From assembly GCF_004210375.1 (NCBI RefSeq), contig NC_134837.1:23073586-23137585 (forward strand): a DNA stretch of 64,000 nucleotides, read 5' to 3'. A program made the translations under genes and the position numbers. Source of the DNA: Tachypleus tridentatus. Taxonomy: Eukaryota > Arthropoda > Merostomata > Xiphosura > Limulidae. The number at the start of each line of letters is the position of its first letter. Within the stretch, counting starts at the first letter, position 1. Below the pieces are notes generated by a model that made no database searches, was not told the DNA's origin, and worked only from the letters and a program-made list of their open reading frames with translations. Below, piece by piece: positions 23,329 to 35,069 of the stretch.

Positions 23329-23344
23329 AGAATTTATCTAGTCA
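23329..23344 (+). repeat. Right target-site duplication of the PLE foldback
   Basis: AGAATTTATCTAGTCA. The last eight bases are also the start of the mariner TIR, showing that the PLE inserted into the mariner end. Confidence 0.85.
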
Positions 23345-24515
23345 TCTCTTTAGTAATGTCATATTTTAAATTCAGGAAAAAGAAAGGATTTCAAACGCTT
23401 TTAATGTTGTTTAAAAAAATAATGTATGTTCCATTATTATTAATTACTTCTTGCCAACGATTCACAAGCTTCTGAATGCCACTTATATAAAATTCTTGTG
23501 GTTTGGAGGAAAAGAATGTAGAGAGGGTAGTTTTGATATCTTCATGTGATCCAAGTCCTTTTCCATCATGATAGTTCTGAAAACTTTGGAACAGATGATA
23601 ATAAGATGGGGCAAGGTCGGGAGAATGAAGATTATGTAGAAGTTTTTCCCAGTCTAGCTCTTCAATCTTTGCAGATGTGATCCTTGCTGTATGGGGCTGT
23701 GAATTATCTTGGTGTAATACAATACCTTTACGATTGATCAAAGCAGGCCTCTTTTCTTTCAGTGCAACATTCAAGCGCTCTAACTGTTGACAATATAAAT
23801 CTGTTGTAATCGTTACATTGAGTGGCAGCAACTCAAAGTGGATCACACCAACAATATCCTACCAAACGCTTAACAAGTCTTTCCTAGGGTGGAGGTCCAT
23901 TTTGGGCTGTGCTTTAGCCAGTTTACCTGCTCTGAGCCATTGCCTGCGGTGCTTAACATTTTAATAATATATTCATTTTTCATTTCCTGTCACTAACCTG
24001 TCCAAAAAAGGTAAGTTACGTTCACAAGAATGCAGAGAAGTGCAAATGTCTACACATTTTCCAAGTTTTGACACCTTTCCAAGCTGTTGCAGATAACGGT
24101 GAACTGTTGAATGGGTTGAATTGAGCTTTTGTGCTAGTTCTTCAACTGTTACAGCACAATCTTCATCAAGTGCAGCCAGCAGCAAGTCATCATTAAACTC
24201 AAGAGGACGACTTGAATGTGGAGCATCACTTAAGCTGTAGTCACTTGATCTGAACTTCTGAAAGCACCTTCGACATTTTCTTTCATTGAGAGACTGCACC
24301 ATAAATACCTTGAATTTTTCGTGTAGTTTCTGCTGCACTATTGCATTATATGCCTAATGTGCTCCTTAGACAGTTGAGATAGTTTCTTTTATTTGCCTGA
24401 ACATTTATATACATGTCCCAATACATATTTTAGTCATTAAAGCCTTCTACAAAGACTTAAATGATGATGCACTTTCTGTGTTAAAATTTTGGACATTACT
24501 TATGGGATGACCTGA
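23337..24515 (-). mobile_element. mariner-like DNA transposon, inactive
   Basis: The ends are TIRs of about 34 bases: 23337 reads TCTAGTCATCTCTTTAGTAA, and the right end in reverse complement reads TCAGGTCATCCCATAAGTAA. A TA lies at each flank (23335-23336 and 24516-24517). The 1179-bp unit encodes a transposase on the minus strand. The N-terminal HTH part (24338-23973, KFRSSDYSLSDAPHSSRPLE) and the catalytic part (23846-23391) are in different frames. The first Asp survives after a stop that replaced Trp. The second is in HQDNSQPHTA, and the third is replaced by Tyr in SPDLAPSYYHLF. Confidence 0.9.
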
Positions 24516-24663
24516 TACTTCCTTTCATGGCCTCTGACTGTTGAAGAAACTAAAACTTTAGAGGCTTTCAATTGTATAATTTTTTTTCATATTATTTGCA
24601 AAATTATATTGATTAATATGATTTTTTTACCCTTATATAAATTGATTAAATATACTTTTATAG

Positions 24664-24736
24664 ACACCTAAGACGAAGTTACTAGCAAAATGCAGACCTC
24701 CCAAAGTGAAATTGTACATCTAACGAAGAAGAAAAG
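24664..24736 (+). CDS. Candidate short spliced gene, exon with start codon
   Basis: Acceptor ATATACTTTTATAG precedes this 73-base exon, which ends AAAAG|GTAAGG. ATG at 24690 opens MQTSQSEIVHLTKKK and reaches the donor in phase 2, matching the only long frame of the next exon. It could equally be part of an untranslated transcript. There is no homology I recognise. Confidence 0.3.
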
Positions 24737-24882
24737 GTAAGGGTTCACTACTGGTAGGAAGTCAATTATTCACATACTTCAATAATGTAAGTTGATCTAA
24801 TATATTTTATAAAATTATATGGATTATTACGTTTCTCTATACTTATGCAGATACTCATTATTTTTTTTTTTTTTTCTTACAG

Positions 24883-24994
24883 GTACCTTTCAAATGTCTC
24901 CTCAGGGAATACAGATAATTTACTGTTGAGAAAACAAAGAATAAGAAAGTTAAAAGTACAATGCAATTACTACAACGTGCAATGTAACATTTAA
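24883..24994 (+). CDS. Candidate short spliced gene, terminal exon
   Basis: A 15-base T run then CTTACAG forms a strong acceptor. Completing the split Arg codon, the frame continues YLSNVSSGNTDNLLLRKQRI to a TAA at 24992, giving 52 residues in all, basic and unlike any family I know. A SINE fragment follows closely downstream. Confidence 0.3.
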
Positions 24995-25039
24995 TCTGAA
25001 ATCGTATGTACAGCCACTTGCAGACAGTATGACTGTTTC

Positions 25040-25088
25040 TTTGTTTGTTTTGAATTTCGTGCAAGGCTGCTCGAGAGCTATCTGCGTT
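25040..25088 (-). repeat. tRNA-SINE family 1, 3' end fragment
   Basis: TTTGTTTGTTTTGAATTTCG and GCTGCTCGAGAGCTATCTGC match the 3' end of the SINE in reverse orientation. Confidence 0.75.
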
Positions 25089-25289
25089 CAAACAGTATAA
25101 AACACTCAATTAAAATATTTAAAACACCTTTAAGGACACAATAAGTCGATTTAACAAAGAGATAAAATTGGGGCTTATATTCATTCTAATCATCAGGACA
25201 AACGAATATGTGCTTGCTCAGAAAATAAGGCCCAACAAGAATAAAGGCATCTATCGCTTCCATCATGTAAAGTGTATCTGTGTATCAAC

Positions 25290-25480
25290 ATAAAATTAAT
25301 TCGCACATCTTGGACCTGGATCGTCTATAAAATATTAAGTTCCAGATCAAATAGAATACTGAAAATCGTTTGTAACATTTATGTATATAAATAATTATTT
25401 GTAATAATCGTTATTATGAACTGTATTTGTATTTGGATATTAAAATATATTTGTGTTAAGAAAGAAAATTGTGTGTATCA
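25290..25480 (+). mobile_element. LTR (copy A, 5'-truncated) of an LTR retrotransposon
   Basis: The sequence from TATAAAATATTAAG to AAAATTGTGTGTATCA matches the 3' half of the LTRs ending at 27138 and 35069. It is followed by internal sequence of the same family. Confidence 0.65.
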
Positions 25481-26412
25481 ATCTTGTTGGTAAATCTCAT
25501 AAATTTAGTGCATACCGATATTTAATTAACTTTTAAGACAAAATTTCCGACTGTTTGAAATCGAAATACATATATAACATAAATCGTGTGTTTGTGTGTG
25601 TGTTTTTCGTATAGCAAAGCAACGAAGGACTAGCTGCTCAGCCCACCGAGGGGAATCGAACGCCTGATTTTAACGTTGTAAATCCGGAGACATACCGCTG
25701 TACTAGCGAAGGCAACGTAAATCAACTACTCATCAGAGGTTAAGTATAATAGGTAACATAATAAATAGTATACTCCTGTCCGAGATCTGAATCAGAGACA
25801 AAATATGATTTAAGTTAAATTCCAATTTTAATTCGATTTATATTTATCAGTGCCAACAAGATTTGATCATATCTGATCATCAATATATGAAAACTGGAGA
25901 AATATACCAAAATTGCAAAAATTTTAGAATTAAAGGTTACGAAATTAATGAAAAATTAAATAAAAAATTATATTATTGAAATATTCGTCGATGATGATTT
26001 ATTTCTGATGAAGCGTAAGGAGAATACTCTAGTGTTTCCAGTAGCCAATCAGAGTTGAATGATAAAGATAAGTTAGAAATGCAATTAAGACTCAAACAAA
26101 TGGAGCTTGAGCAAGCTCGTATCGAAGCTGAATAAGAGCAAAGACGTATCGAAGCTGAATAAGAGCAAAGACGTATCGAAGCAGAAAGGAAAAGTAAACT
26201 TTAAGAAATCGAACAAGCCCGTATTGAAGCTGTGAAAGAAATGAAAAGTAGACTCAGTTTCGATTGCCCAAAGCCAAATGACAACTTCGAACTCACTAAA
26301 TATACTAGAATACCACCATTTAATGAAAATTAAAGTTGCACAACAATTATACCTCTACAAAAGATAAACATATTAAAATATCTGACAAAGAAGACAAAAC
26401 AGTGTTCGAACA
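25481..26412 (+). mobile_element. Internal remnant of LTR retrotransposon copy A (gag N-terminal part)
   Basis: From about 25860 the sequence parallels the gag start of copy B, including GATGATTTATTTCTGATGA, SNQSEL-like frame and repeated EQARIEAE units. The internal CGTATCGAAGCTGAATAAGA segment is duplicated in tandem (about 26117-26175). Most of gag and all of pol are deleted before the next LTR. A family-2 SINE interrupts it at 25583-25715. Confidence 0.6.
25583..25715 (-). repeat. tRNA-SINE family 2 inserted in LTR element copy A
   Basis: Reverse-complement order: tRNA-like head with GCGGTATGTCTCCGG, GCGTTCGATTCCCCTCGGTG B-box region, GCTTTGCTATACGAAAAACA tail. Flanks AACATAAATC (left) and AACGTAAATC (right) form a 10-bp target duplication with one mismatch. 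Confidence 0.8.
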
Positions 26413-27138
26413 TGTGATGGATTTACAATTATATATTTATTTTACTATCTACGTTTGTTTTAGCTAAATGTGTATTTAGAAATATATGTAACTTATACTG
26501 TTAAATGTATGTTGCTAAACTCCCGCCTATTTCTTAATTCTGTAGAAGAATCTCGGGAGTAAGAATCAACAATATATGTTTTATAAAAGTATTGTTACCA
26601 TCTAAGATTTCGAGAGTCTCGCCTAAAGTTTATAAATCAACGCGTCAAGAAACATTATATTGTTGTTGGTTGGCTACAGTTGGTATACTATAAACCTTTG
26701 AAACTACAACTGAGATAAACGCTTAATAATCGGAAAACTACGAACATTTGACCAGGAACGTTTATATTTTTCGAATATTATAACCCATTTAACTTCAGAG
26801 AATTAACTTTGGACGTTAGCATTCCCACAAAAACATTAAACATTTCGTCAGTGAAAACTGCTTGTAAACGGCGTGAGACCAGCGAAAAATAGAGAGCTAG
26901 TTAGCTAGTCGTTAAATGAACTGTACTAATAAAAGCTCAAAACTAATTTACCAACCGTGAAACGTCAATAAAATATTCAGTTTCAGAACAGATAAAAAAC
27001 TCAATATTGTTTGTAAGTTTAAAACTTGTGTATATAAATCATTACTTGTAATAAGTATTTGTTATAATTATTATAAATTGTATTCTTGTTTGCATACTAA
27101 AATATGTTATGTTTTAAAAAAGAAAACCATGTGTATCA
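26413..27138 (+). mobile_element. LTR (copy B, 5' LTR) of the LTR retrotransposon
   Basis: Starts TGTGATGGATTTACAAT and ends ATGTGTATCA. It aligns through most of its length with 34420-35069 and its start with 29874-29890 plus 32363-32600. Shared blocks include AACGTTTATA, ATTAACTTTGGACGTTA and TGTATATTAAAATAT. Confidence 0.75.
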
Positions 27139-29873
27139 ATCTTTTTGACAAATATCATAAATTTGACACCTATCATCAATTAAGTAATTTCTAAGTTATG
27201 ATACAATTTAACTCTGTTCAGGCTGTTAGAAATGGTAATAACTAACACAATAAATTAGAGACTCGTCAGTGATAAACCATATTACTTAACATAATAAACT
27301 AAGAGCTCGTGTCACAGATCTGAAACAGAGAAAGAAAATCGATCTAAATTAAAAGTCAATCCTTAATTCACTGTATATTTATCAATGTCAAAAAGATGCG
27401 ATCATATCTTATTATCAAGATTTTCTTAAATCACTTGTCCTTGAAAAACTAGAAAAGTGAAACAAAAGTGAATTGCTCAATATTGCCAAAAATTTGGAAT
27501 TAGAAACTAAGAAATCAACGAGAAATTATATATTAGTTGATGATGATTTGTTATCTGAGGAAGCATTAGTGGAATACTCCAGTGTCTCCACCAGCCAATC
27601 AGATAAAGATAATTTGGAAATCCAGTTAAAACTCAAACAGATCGAGCTTGAACAATCCCGCATGGAAGCTGATAAAAGCAAGCTCGTATCAAAGCCCAGA
27701 AAGAGTAAGCCCGAATAGACGAAGAAAGAGAAAGTGAACATCACGAGGCCGAACAAGTCCATATCAAATCAGAGATAGAAATTTGGCTGAAAGAAAAGAA
27801 AATTAGTCTCAATTTTGATCAACCAAGGAAAAATGAGAACATTAAATTCAATCAATATATTAAAGTACTTAATCAATATGTTAAAGTACTTAATCAATAT
27901 GTTAAATATTTAATAAAAATGAAGTTGATGAATATTTCCAACTTTTTGAGAAAGTTACCAAAATCATGGAATGGCCCATCAAAATTGGTCATTAGTGTTA
28001 CATAGTGTTTTAATTGGTAAAACACAAGAAGCTTATGCCACTCTGTCAATAGGAAATGTATGGATTTTGATAAGGTTAAAGCAGCTATTTTCAAAGCATA
28101 CAAGTTAGTACCAGAGATTTATCGCCAAAAGTTTCAAGGTTATCGCATGCATCATATTGAATTAGGCCATGAAAAATATGTTTATTTTGATCGATGATAT
28201 AATTGTATGCATATTGGCAACAATTTCAAGAAATTTAGACACTTATGTCTATTTGAAGAATTTAAGGGCTGCGCAAATGATGACCTAAAACTTACTTAAA
28301 AAGAATAAAAAGAAAGTTTAAACACTAGATGATTACACTTTAACACATAAAACCACTTTTTATAAAAAGAAATTGCCGCCACCTCAGCAAAAATCTCTTC
28401 AATCCACTACAGCTGAAGATTCTTCTAAAAACCCAGCTCCTCCATTTCAATATCTTCAGACAGTCAGGATAAAACTTCATCAAAACTATCAGAGCCTGTC
28501 TGCCATTTCTGTGAAAAACCTGGTCATATTAAGTTTAACTGTTAGGTATTGAAAAAGAAAATGATATAACACCCAGTACGTTCCTGTTTTACATATGAAA
28601 GTAGTTTCATCAGATCACCCAATGTTGTTGATTTGGCTACAAATATGAAGGTTTATGTAGTTAGAGAGGAATTTAGATCTTTTGTATCTGTTGGTTCTGT
28701 GTTTTTGACAAATATCTCTGATAATCCCATATCCATACGTATTTTACCTGATATTGGGACGACTCAATCATTGTTGTTAGAGGCTATATTGCTCTTATAG
28801 TATTGAGGTTCGCTTTGTTAATGTTCCTCTTCATAACATTTATTTAATATCAGACCTAGTTTCGGAACCAGTTGTGGTTGGAGAAATACCTATTCGACAA
28901 ATTAAGTGTGTATCATTATTGTTAGGAAACGATTTGGCTGGGGGGAAGATATTACCGAACCCAAGATGGTTAGCAACCCAATCACTGTTTCATCTCAGAA
29001 TGATGTTGTTATTCAGGAAAATCCAGACGTGTTTCTCTCGTATGCTGTGAATCGAGCTGAGGCGAAAAAAATAAGCCAAAATTAAATGATAGATACTTGT
29101 TCAGAGGACAATATTTTCGATTTGTCTGAAACATTTTTCAGACCCAACTTGTGAACAATTGTCCCACTGACAATTCATTGGTTAGTGACAATGGTAAACG
29201 TGAGGGATCTGGTTCAACTGGTAACGTTCCGTTTCCTAAAAATAAACTGACTGTTGAGCAAGAGAAGGATCTGCAAATCTCTTCACTGTTTAAACATGCA
29301 CTCCAAAAAGATGAACTGGAGAAAGTTCCAAATGATTGCTTTTCAAATGTAAAGTGCTCATGTGAAACTGGAGAACACTAAATGTATCAGCTTTAGAGGA
29401 CTGGGCTGTAGTTTATCAAATCATTGTTCCAAAGACATATAATTCCAAAATATTGGAAGCTGTCCATGAACTCCCATGGGATGTCATTTAAATATCAACA
29501 AAACATGTGACAAAACCATGATACATTTCTTTTGGTCAAGTATTAGGCAAGACGTTTTTCACTTCTGTAAAACTAATCAGAAACTTCCTGTTGCTTCTTT
29601 GAAATCTATCTCACCTTTCGAAGAACCTTCAGTCGTGTGATTATTAATATGATTGTATTAAGCCAAAAATATAACATTTATGTTTAAGCACTTTCATGTG
29701 TTATGCAATTTTGAGTATAAAATTATTTGTGTTGAGAGTGTTATGTACTGTCATGATAAATTAAATTGTATAATTCTTCGACAATGTGATATATTTAATG
29801 CCATGTCTTATCAATGCATATATATATATATATATATATATAATATCTTAGTTCAAATTTCACGAAGGAGGAA
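27139..29873 (+). mobile_element. Internal region of LTR retrotransposon copy B (Ty3/Gypsy-like, degenerate)
   Basis: A gag frame at 27473-27718 reads LLSEEALVEYSSVSTSQSD then a charged helix. A CCHC zinc knuckle is at 28501-28542 (CHFCEKPGHIKFNC). A retropepsin-like active site, LPDIGTTQSLLLE, is at about 28744-28785, with the usual T of DTG changed to I. A degraded integrase zinc-binding block is at about 29450-29580 (GHLNINKT-like, FFWSSIRQDVFHFC). The reverse transcriptase and RNase H between protease and integrase are missing. The polypurine-like GAAGGAGGAA lies just before the 3' LTR. A TA microsatellite (29817-29842) precedes it. Confidence 0.75.
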
Positions 29874-29890
29874 TGTGTAACGGATTTAAT
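29874..29890 (+). mobile_element. Start of 3' LTR of copy B, interrupted by hAT insertion
   Basis: TGTGTAACGGATTTAAT follows the polypurine tract and resumes at 32363 after the hAT element. Confidence 0.7.
29883..29890 (+). repeat. Left target-site duplication of the hAT element
   Basis: GATTTAAT, matching GATTTGAT at 32355-32362 at seven of eight positions. Confidence 0.85.
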
Positions 29891-32354
29891 CAGGGGCGTA
29901 GCCAAGGGTGGTTGGGAGTTAAAAACCCCCCATGGACCCAAACTTTTTAGACAAGTTTAGTTGCCACCTGTGAAGTTTCATAATGATCCGTGATTGCATG
30001 GCAGATAATTTCACACACAACAAATGGTCAAATGCAAATTTTTGATTGAACAATCTTTTAATGCAGCAAGTTTTGTCAGAACTAGAGAAATACAATCAAA
30101 TATCTATGAAAGACTCAAACGTCTGTTCGTTCTTGCCAGGACATCTACAACACAGTTTGGTTCAACTTTAATATCACGGTGAATGTATAATGAGACCAGG
30201 CCATTAAATTGATCTTCAGTGGTGATATTTCTCAAATACGTTTTGAGTCTTCTGAGAGTTGAAAACGAACGCTCCACTGAGCTCATTGACATAGGCAGTG
30301 TAGCAAATACTTTCAACAGTCTAGAAATGACTGAGAACATTTCTGCATTGCACATTGCATATGCATCTATGACATTTTTGGTCTGTTGTTTGCAAGTGAT
30401 TTGTACCAATCCTAAGTTCACCTACTGCAGCTAGTAAAGTGCTGTCAATGTCAGCCTTGTATATATTGACCAACTCTTTAATTTGGTCACATTGTTGTGC
30501 TGTAGGTTCTGACCGTTCTGTGGTAGATCCTGATGGTAGTAGACACACGAAGTTTGTAAGGAGAGTTTTTGACTGGACAGACGGTCACATATTTGTGAAA
30601 GAAAGTAATCAACAAATGGTACAAATACAACAATACGAAAGTACTCCTCAGGGTTAGTGGTTTATGGATTAGCACGGTACATCTGTCTTTTAACCTGCCT
30701 TGGCATTATGATGTTAATTTGAAGCTCACTACACAGAGTTTGAGCCTCACAGAAAATGTTGTTAAATTCATTTACAGTATTATTTCTGTGTGAACGGATT
30801 AAATCTTCCACTATTTCTGCGTGATGAATCGCAGCATCTAAATCAATGTTCTGTTGCTGCAGTAAATTGCACAGAGGTAAACTAAAGGAAAACAATTTAG
30901 CAATGGTAAGTAGAGTGATGATGAATTCTGGCTGTGTTATAGAACACAACAATTGATTGGCTTGCGTGGCAGAATCTCTGTCTTGCCAATCTGATATGGT
31001 CTCAAAAGCATCTGCAATTGCATGGATTAATTCTAGAAAGACAGTGACTGAGTCATGCCTCTCAACCCCCCGGGTGGGGCAGAGACCTTTCAAACTTATT
31101 TTTTTTGATTCAGGTGCTTTATTCTCCACCGAAAGAGCCAAAACGTGCTGTCGTTTGGGGTATTGAGAAAGTTTTCAATGCTAGAAATTACTCCCATGCA
31201 ATTTCGCACAGGAACTTCTTTACAAGCATCAGAAATTGCCAAGTTTAGGAAATGGGCACTGCAGTGTACATAGGGTCAAGTGGAAATTTATCAGTTATGT
31301 GTCTCTGGACACCATTGAATTTCCCACTCATAGAGGCAGCACCGTTGTAACCTTGTCCTTGCAGGTAAGCCATGTCAATACCATATTTTATCAGATTGGT
31401 TATGATAACATCAGCCAATTTCTGCCTGTCACATCATAAACAGGTATAGATTGCAAAAAATCTTCTCTCATTGCAACAGAGTTGCCACTGGCATGCAAAT
31501 ATCTAACACACAGCGAAAAATGTTCAATGCCTGAAATATTTGTTGTTTCATCAGCTAATATTGAGAAACACTTTGCAGCATTAACCCTGTTGACCAAAGT
31601 ATTAAGAACATGAGTATTACAGGCATTGATGATTTCATTTTGAATTTGATGACTCAGATACGTAGCATTCCTCTTTGTACTCTTAAGGCTTGCTGAAAGC
31701 TTGACATCACCTTTGCCCTGTAGCGCAAAATTATCCGAAAATTCCCATCATTATTGATGGGCTCCTCATCAGTTTCACCAACAAACATTGAACCAGAATC
31801 ATATTTTCCCCTCAAAGCTAAACCCTGTCTCCACACAGCAATACAGTATCAATAATAGGCATTAAATATTGCCAGTTCTATTCAATTTCTTGCTTGTAAG
31901 TTGCATCAAGCTGCAATAGTACAAGATGGCGCCAATGGTACTAGATTGGTGTCATGGAGTTGCCAGCCTGCCGCGGTGCCACCCACTGTTTATTTGTGAA
32001 GTTAATTCTTGAAATCCAGGGAATCTGAACACACACTGTCAATGATATTTGAATACAGATTATAGACACTATAGATATATTTTGCATTCTCCTGAGTGAC
32101 TCTATATTTTATATGTTGATGACAGAACTGTAGGCCTACTTTGCTGGGCCTGATAACTTTAAGTTATATATTATATATGTAGGTCTATATATTTATTTAT
32201 GATTAAAAAAATAAAACAAACACCTCAGTGTGTCATTCTGAAAGTTGTCAAAGAGGTGGTCTCAGAATGCATAATTCAGGCTTTTCTTTCATGTTTTTAT
32301 TTAAAAAGCACTCAAACTACCCCCCCCCCATGGCTATTTCTGACTACGCACCTG
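29891..32354 (-). mobile_element. hAT DNA transposon (ZMYM1-like/DUF4371 transposase), inactive
   Basis: Left end CAGGGGCGTAGCCAAGG and right end, reversed, CAGGTGCGTAGTCAG are short hAT-type TIRs, flanked by an 8-bp target duplication. Minus-strand transposase pieces run from 31836 to 30104. The DUF4371 block is AAKCFSILADETTNISGIEH (about 31575-31520). A middle region lies at 31141-30662. The C-terminal hAT dimerisation block is LPMSMSSVERSFSTLRRLKT (about 30290-30230). Several stops and frameshifts interrupt it, and the N-terminal zinc finger is not seen. The length of 2464 bp suggests internal loss. Confidence 0.9.
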
Positions 32355-32362
32355 GATTTGAT
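32355..32362 (+). repeat. Right target-site duplication of the hAT element
   Basis: GATTTGAT, next to the right TIR. Confidence 0.85.
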
Positions 32363-32600
32363 ATTATTTTAATATCTATACTTGTTTCAAATTAATATAT
32401 ATTTAGAAATGTATATAACTTATATTGTTAAATGTATATTGCGCAAGTTCCGCCTGTTTTCTAACTTTGCAGATTTTCAAGTGTAAGAAACAACAATGTA
32501 CTAGGTGTGTATGTAATAACAGTGACTGACAGTTTGTTGCCAAGTGAGCTTTCAAGATTTTCGCTTGAAATTTATAAATCGACCCGCTGTGAGCAATCGG
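32363..32600 (+). mobile_element. Continuation of LTR (copy B 3' LTR), truncated
   Basis: ATATATATTTAGAAATGTAT and ATTGTTAAATGTATATTGCG align with the copy B 5' LTR at about 26465-26520. Similarity fades after about 32600. Confidence 0.65.
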
Positions 32601-33102
32601 CAAGAAAGTTTTACAACAGATTCACTTAAAAGTAAAGATGGACCGTTTTTTGCCATTTGGATTAAACTCGGGTGATTTAGAGCAAAACAACTACAGGGTA
32701 AAAGGACGTGCTGATATGTAGATATTTTTAGATTAGTAATTTCAAGCTCATGTTTTCAAAAAAATCATACAGGTAAACGATTGTCATTCCTTGTCCACTT
32801 TTAACAACGTTTAGCGTCACGTGATATTAGCTTAAACGATTGATGTAAATAATAATGCTTGATATAGCTGTACCGAGTACAAGCGAGTGATGACAAAAAA
32901 GCAACAACTAACAAGCTAGTAGGTTCCATAGCGTTACCATAAAGGAAGTTATTAGCGTTGTTTTGGAGATAAAAACTACAACATTATATTTCAAAGAATG
33001 TGGTTGATCCTGTAAAGCATAGGTCTTTTCCGAATAATAAGATTGTAACCCTAAAATTAATGTTGCTTACTATTAACTGTTACTTTTTTACTTGCTGTTG
33101 CT
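32601..33102. other. AT-rich sequence, nothing recognised
   Basis: The stretch between the truncated LTR and the next SINE shows no motif, repeat or supported frame. Confidence 0.5.
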
Positions 33103-33340
33103 TGTTGGTTTGAATTTCGCGCAAAGCTACACGAGGGCTATCTGAGCTAGCCGTCCCTAATTTTGCAGTGTAAGACTAGACGGAAGGCAGCTAGTTATCA
33201 CCACCCACCTCCAACTCTGGGGCTACTCTTTTCCCAACGAATAGTGGGATCGAACGTCACATTATATGGGTGGGACGGGGATTCGAACCCATGACCCTCA
33301 GATTACGAGTCGAACGCCTTAACCCACCTGGCCATGCCGG
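33103..33340 (-). repeat. tRNA-SINE family 1, near full length
   Basis: In reverse complement: GGCCAGGTGGGTTAAGGCG A-box head, GGGTTCGAATCCCCGTCCC B-box, CACTATTCGTTGGGAAAAGA, TTTGCGCGAAATTCAAACCA tail. A short deletion lies after the B box. Confidence 0.9.
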
Positions 33341-33719
33341 ATAATTCGCTGAAGTAATTGAACGAAAACACTTCATTTTATTCAACAAGTCGTCTTAGAT
33401 TTTATTTTCGAAACAAATCGTCTTAGCTGTAATTTTCATTTAATTTTTACATGCAGATACTCAGTTTCTAAACCAGTGTCTTCTCACCACTTGTAGTAAC
33501 CTGTATCCTCGACCTTGCTGTTCTATAATGCAGTATATTTGTTTTTCGCTTATTTGAAACTTTGCATGGGTATATTTTCAGTACAACTTCAAATCTTAGA
33601 TTAGCAATACCCGTTACGTGAAAGAGTTTTTTTAGAGAAGACGTTTAAAGAATATGCGTCGGAAACCTTATAAAGCTTACGAAACATTTGAATTATAGTC
33701 ATCATGTTCTAATATAATG

Positions 33720-33920
33720 CAATGCTCGCTCTATCAGCCTCAGGGGCATTATGATGTGACGGTCAGTCCCACTATTCATTGGTGAAAGAGTAGCCTAAGA
33801 TTTGGTGGTGGGTAGTGATGACTAGCAGCTTCCATCTAGTCTTACACTGCTAACTTAATGACAGTTATCGCAGATAACCCTCGTGTAGCTTTGCGCGAAA
33901 TTAAAAAACAAACAAACAAG
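33720..33920 (+). repeat. tRNA-SINE family 1, head missing
   Basis: Begins within ATGCTCGCTCTATCAGCCTC and ends TTTGCGCGAAATTAAAAAAC plus CAAACAAACAAG. Confidence 0.9.
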
Positions 33921-34419
33921 CATTACATGAAAATATATAAAAAGTCCATCTCCATGTTTACCTTCTAGTCAGCTATTTAATCAAAAATACAATAATGTGA
34001 AGGTTAATAAATATGACTGACTATTTATAACATATCCATACAATATTACTGATAATATTACTAACGAGTGCCATTGAAGCGAATTTTATTATATAAGTAA
34101 ATAAAATCCATAGCTTATTAATATTACTTCTTATGAATTCTAATTAATAGTCACGTAGCATTGAATTTCACTCACTTTAATATCGTCAAAATAACGATAT
34201 TTATTCAATTTCATTTGATTATAACAGTTTTCATCTCGTAAATATAAATAAAAATGTACTTTTCTGACCACAACAAAACTTTTATTATTTACTGATACAT
34301 ACACACACATACACATAATTGTCAATGTACCGTTATTATTTACTAAACTTTATCAACTATAACGAATTTACCTTTGTACATTTATTTTAGTACCTCTGCT
34401 TGCTTCTATATAGTTTTCT

Positions 34420-35069
34420 TTTTTTTCATGTGACGTATATTATTGATTGTATATTAAGCAAGTCCGGTCTGTCCTCGAAATTTGTGGAAGGTCCTTGAGA
34501 GTAAGAATAAAAACACTGTTTACGAAAACGCGCTAGAATATTGATGAAACGTCGATAATCTCACGTGACTGGTATATAAAAACCGACGCGCTGAGAAACA
34601 GGAAAGATTATTATTATTGGTCAGCCAAAGTCAATGTGCTATAGGCCTCAGAAGCAATCGTTGTGATTAACGCCTATTAATCGAAAAGCTACAGAACTGG
34701 CTGGGAACGTTTATAGATTTTGAATATTACAAACCATTCAACATCAGTGAATTACTTTGGACGTTAATATTTCTAAAAGGGCATCAAATGTGTCCTGCGA
34801 AAAAAGTCCGTCTCTAAACTGCAATAGGCCAACCAAGTAGCTAGCTTAGGCGAGGTGTGTGATGACATCAACCCAGAATTAATTTGCTTGAAATAAAATA
34901 TTCAGTTTTAGACCAGATATAAGAATCAGTATTGTCTGTAAGTTTGTGAAACTATTGTATATAAACTGTCATTAATAACTATTAATAACAACCGTTATTG
35001 TAAATTGTATTGTTTTTATGTTTGTATATTAAAATATATTTGTGTTAAAAATGAAAATTGTGTGTATCA
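34420..35069 (+). mobile_element. LTR copy D with adjacent internal start
   Basis: Aligns with the copy B LTR: CAAGTCCGGTCTGTCC, AACGTTTATAGATTTTGAAT, ACTTTGGACGTTAATATTTC, ATATTTGTGTTAAAAATGAA, TGTGTATCA. Internal-type sequence follows to about 35210, so it is a truncated element rather than a solo LTR. Confidence 0.7.

Noticed and set aside
24858-25109. 83-codon minus-strand frame with a hydrophobic segment
   Set aside because: It runs through a SINE fragment and ends in the poly-T tract (Lys run), so it is not a gene.
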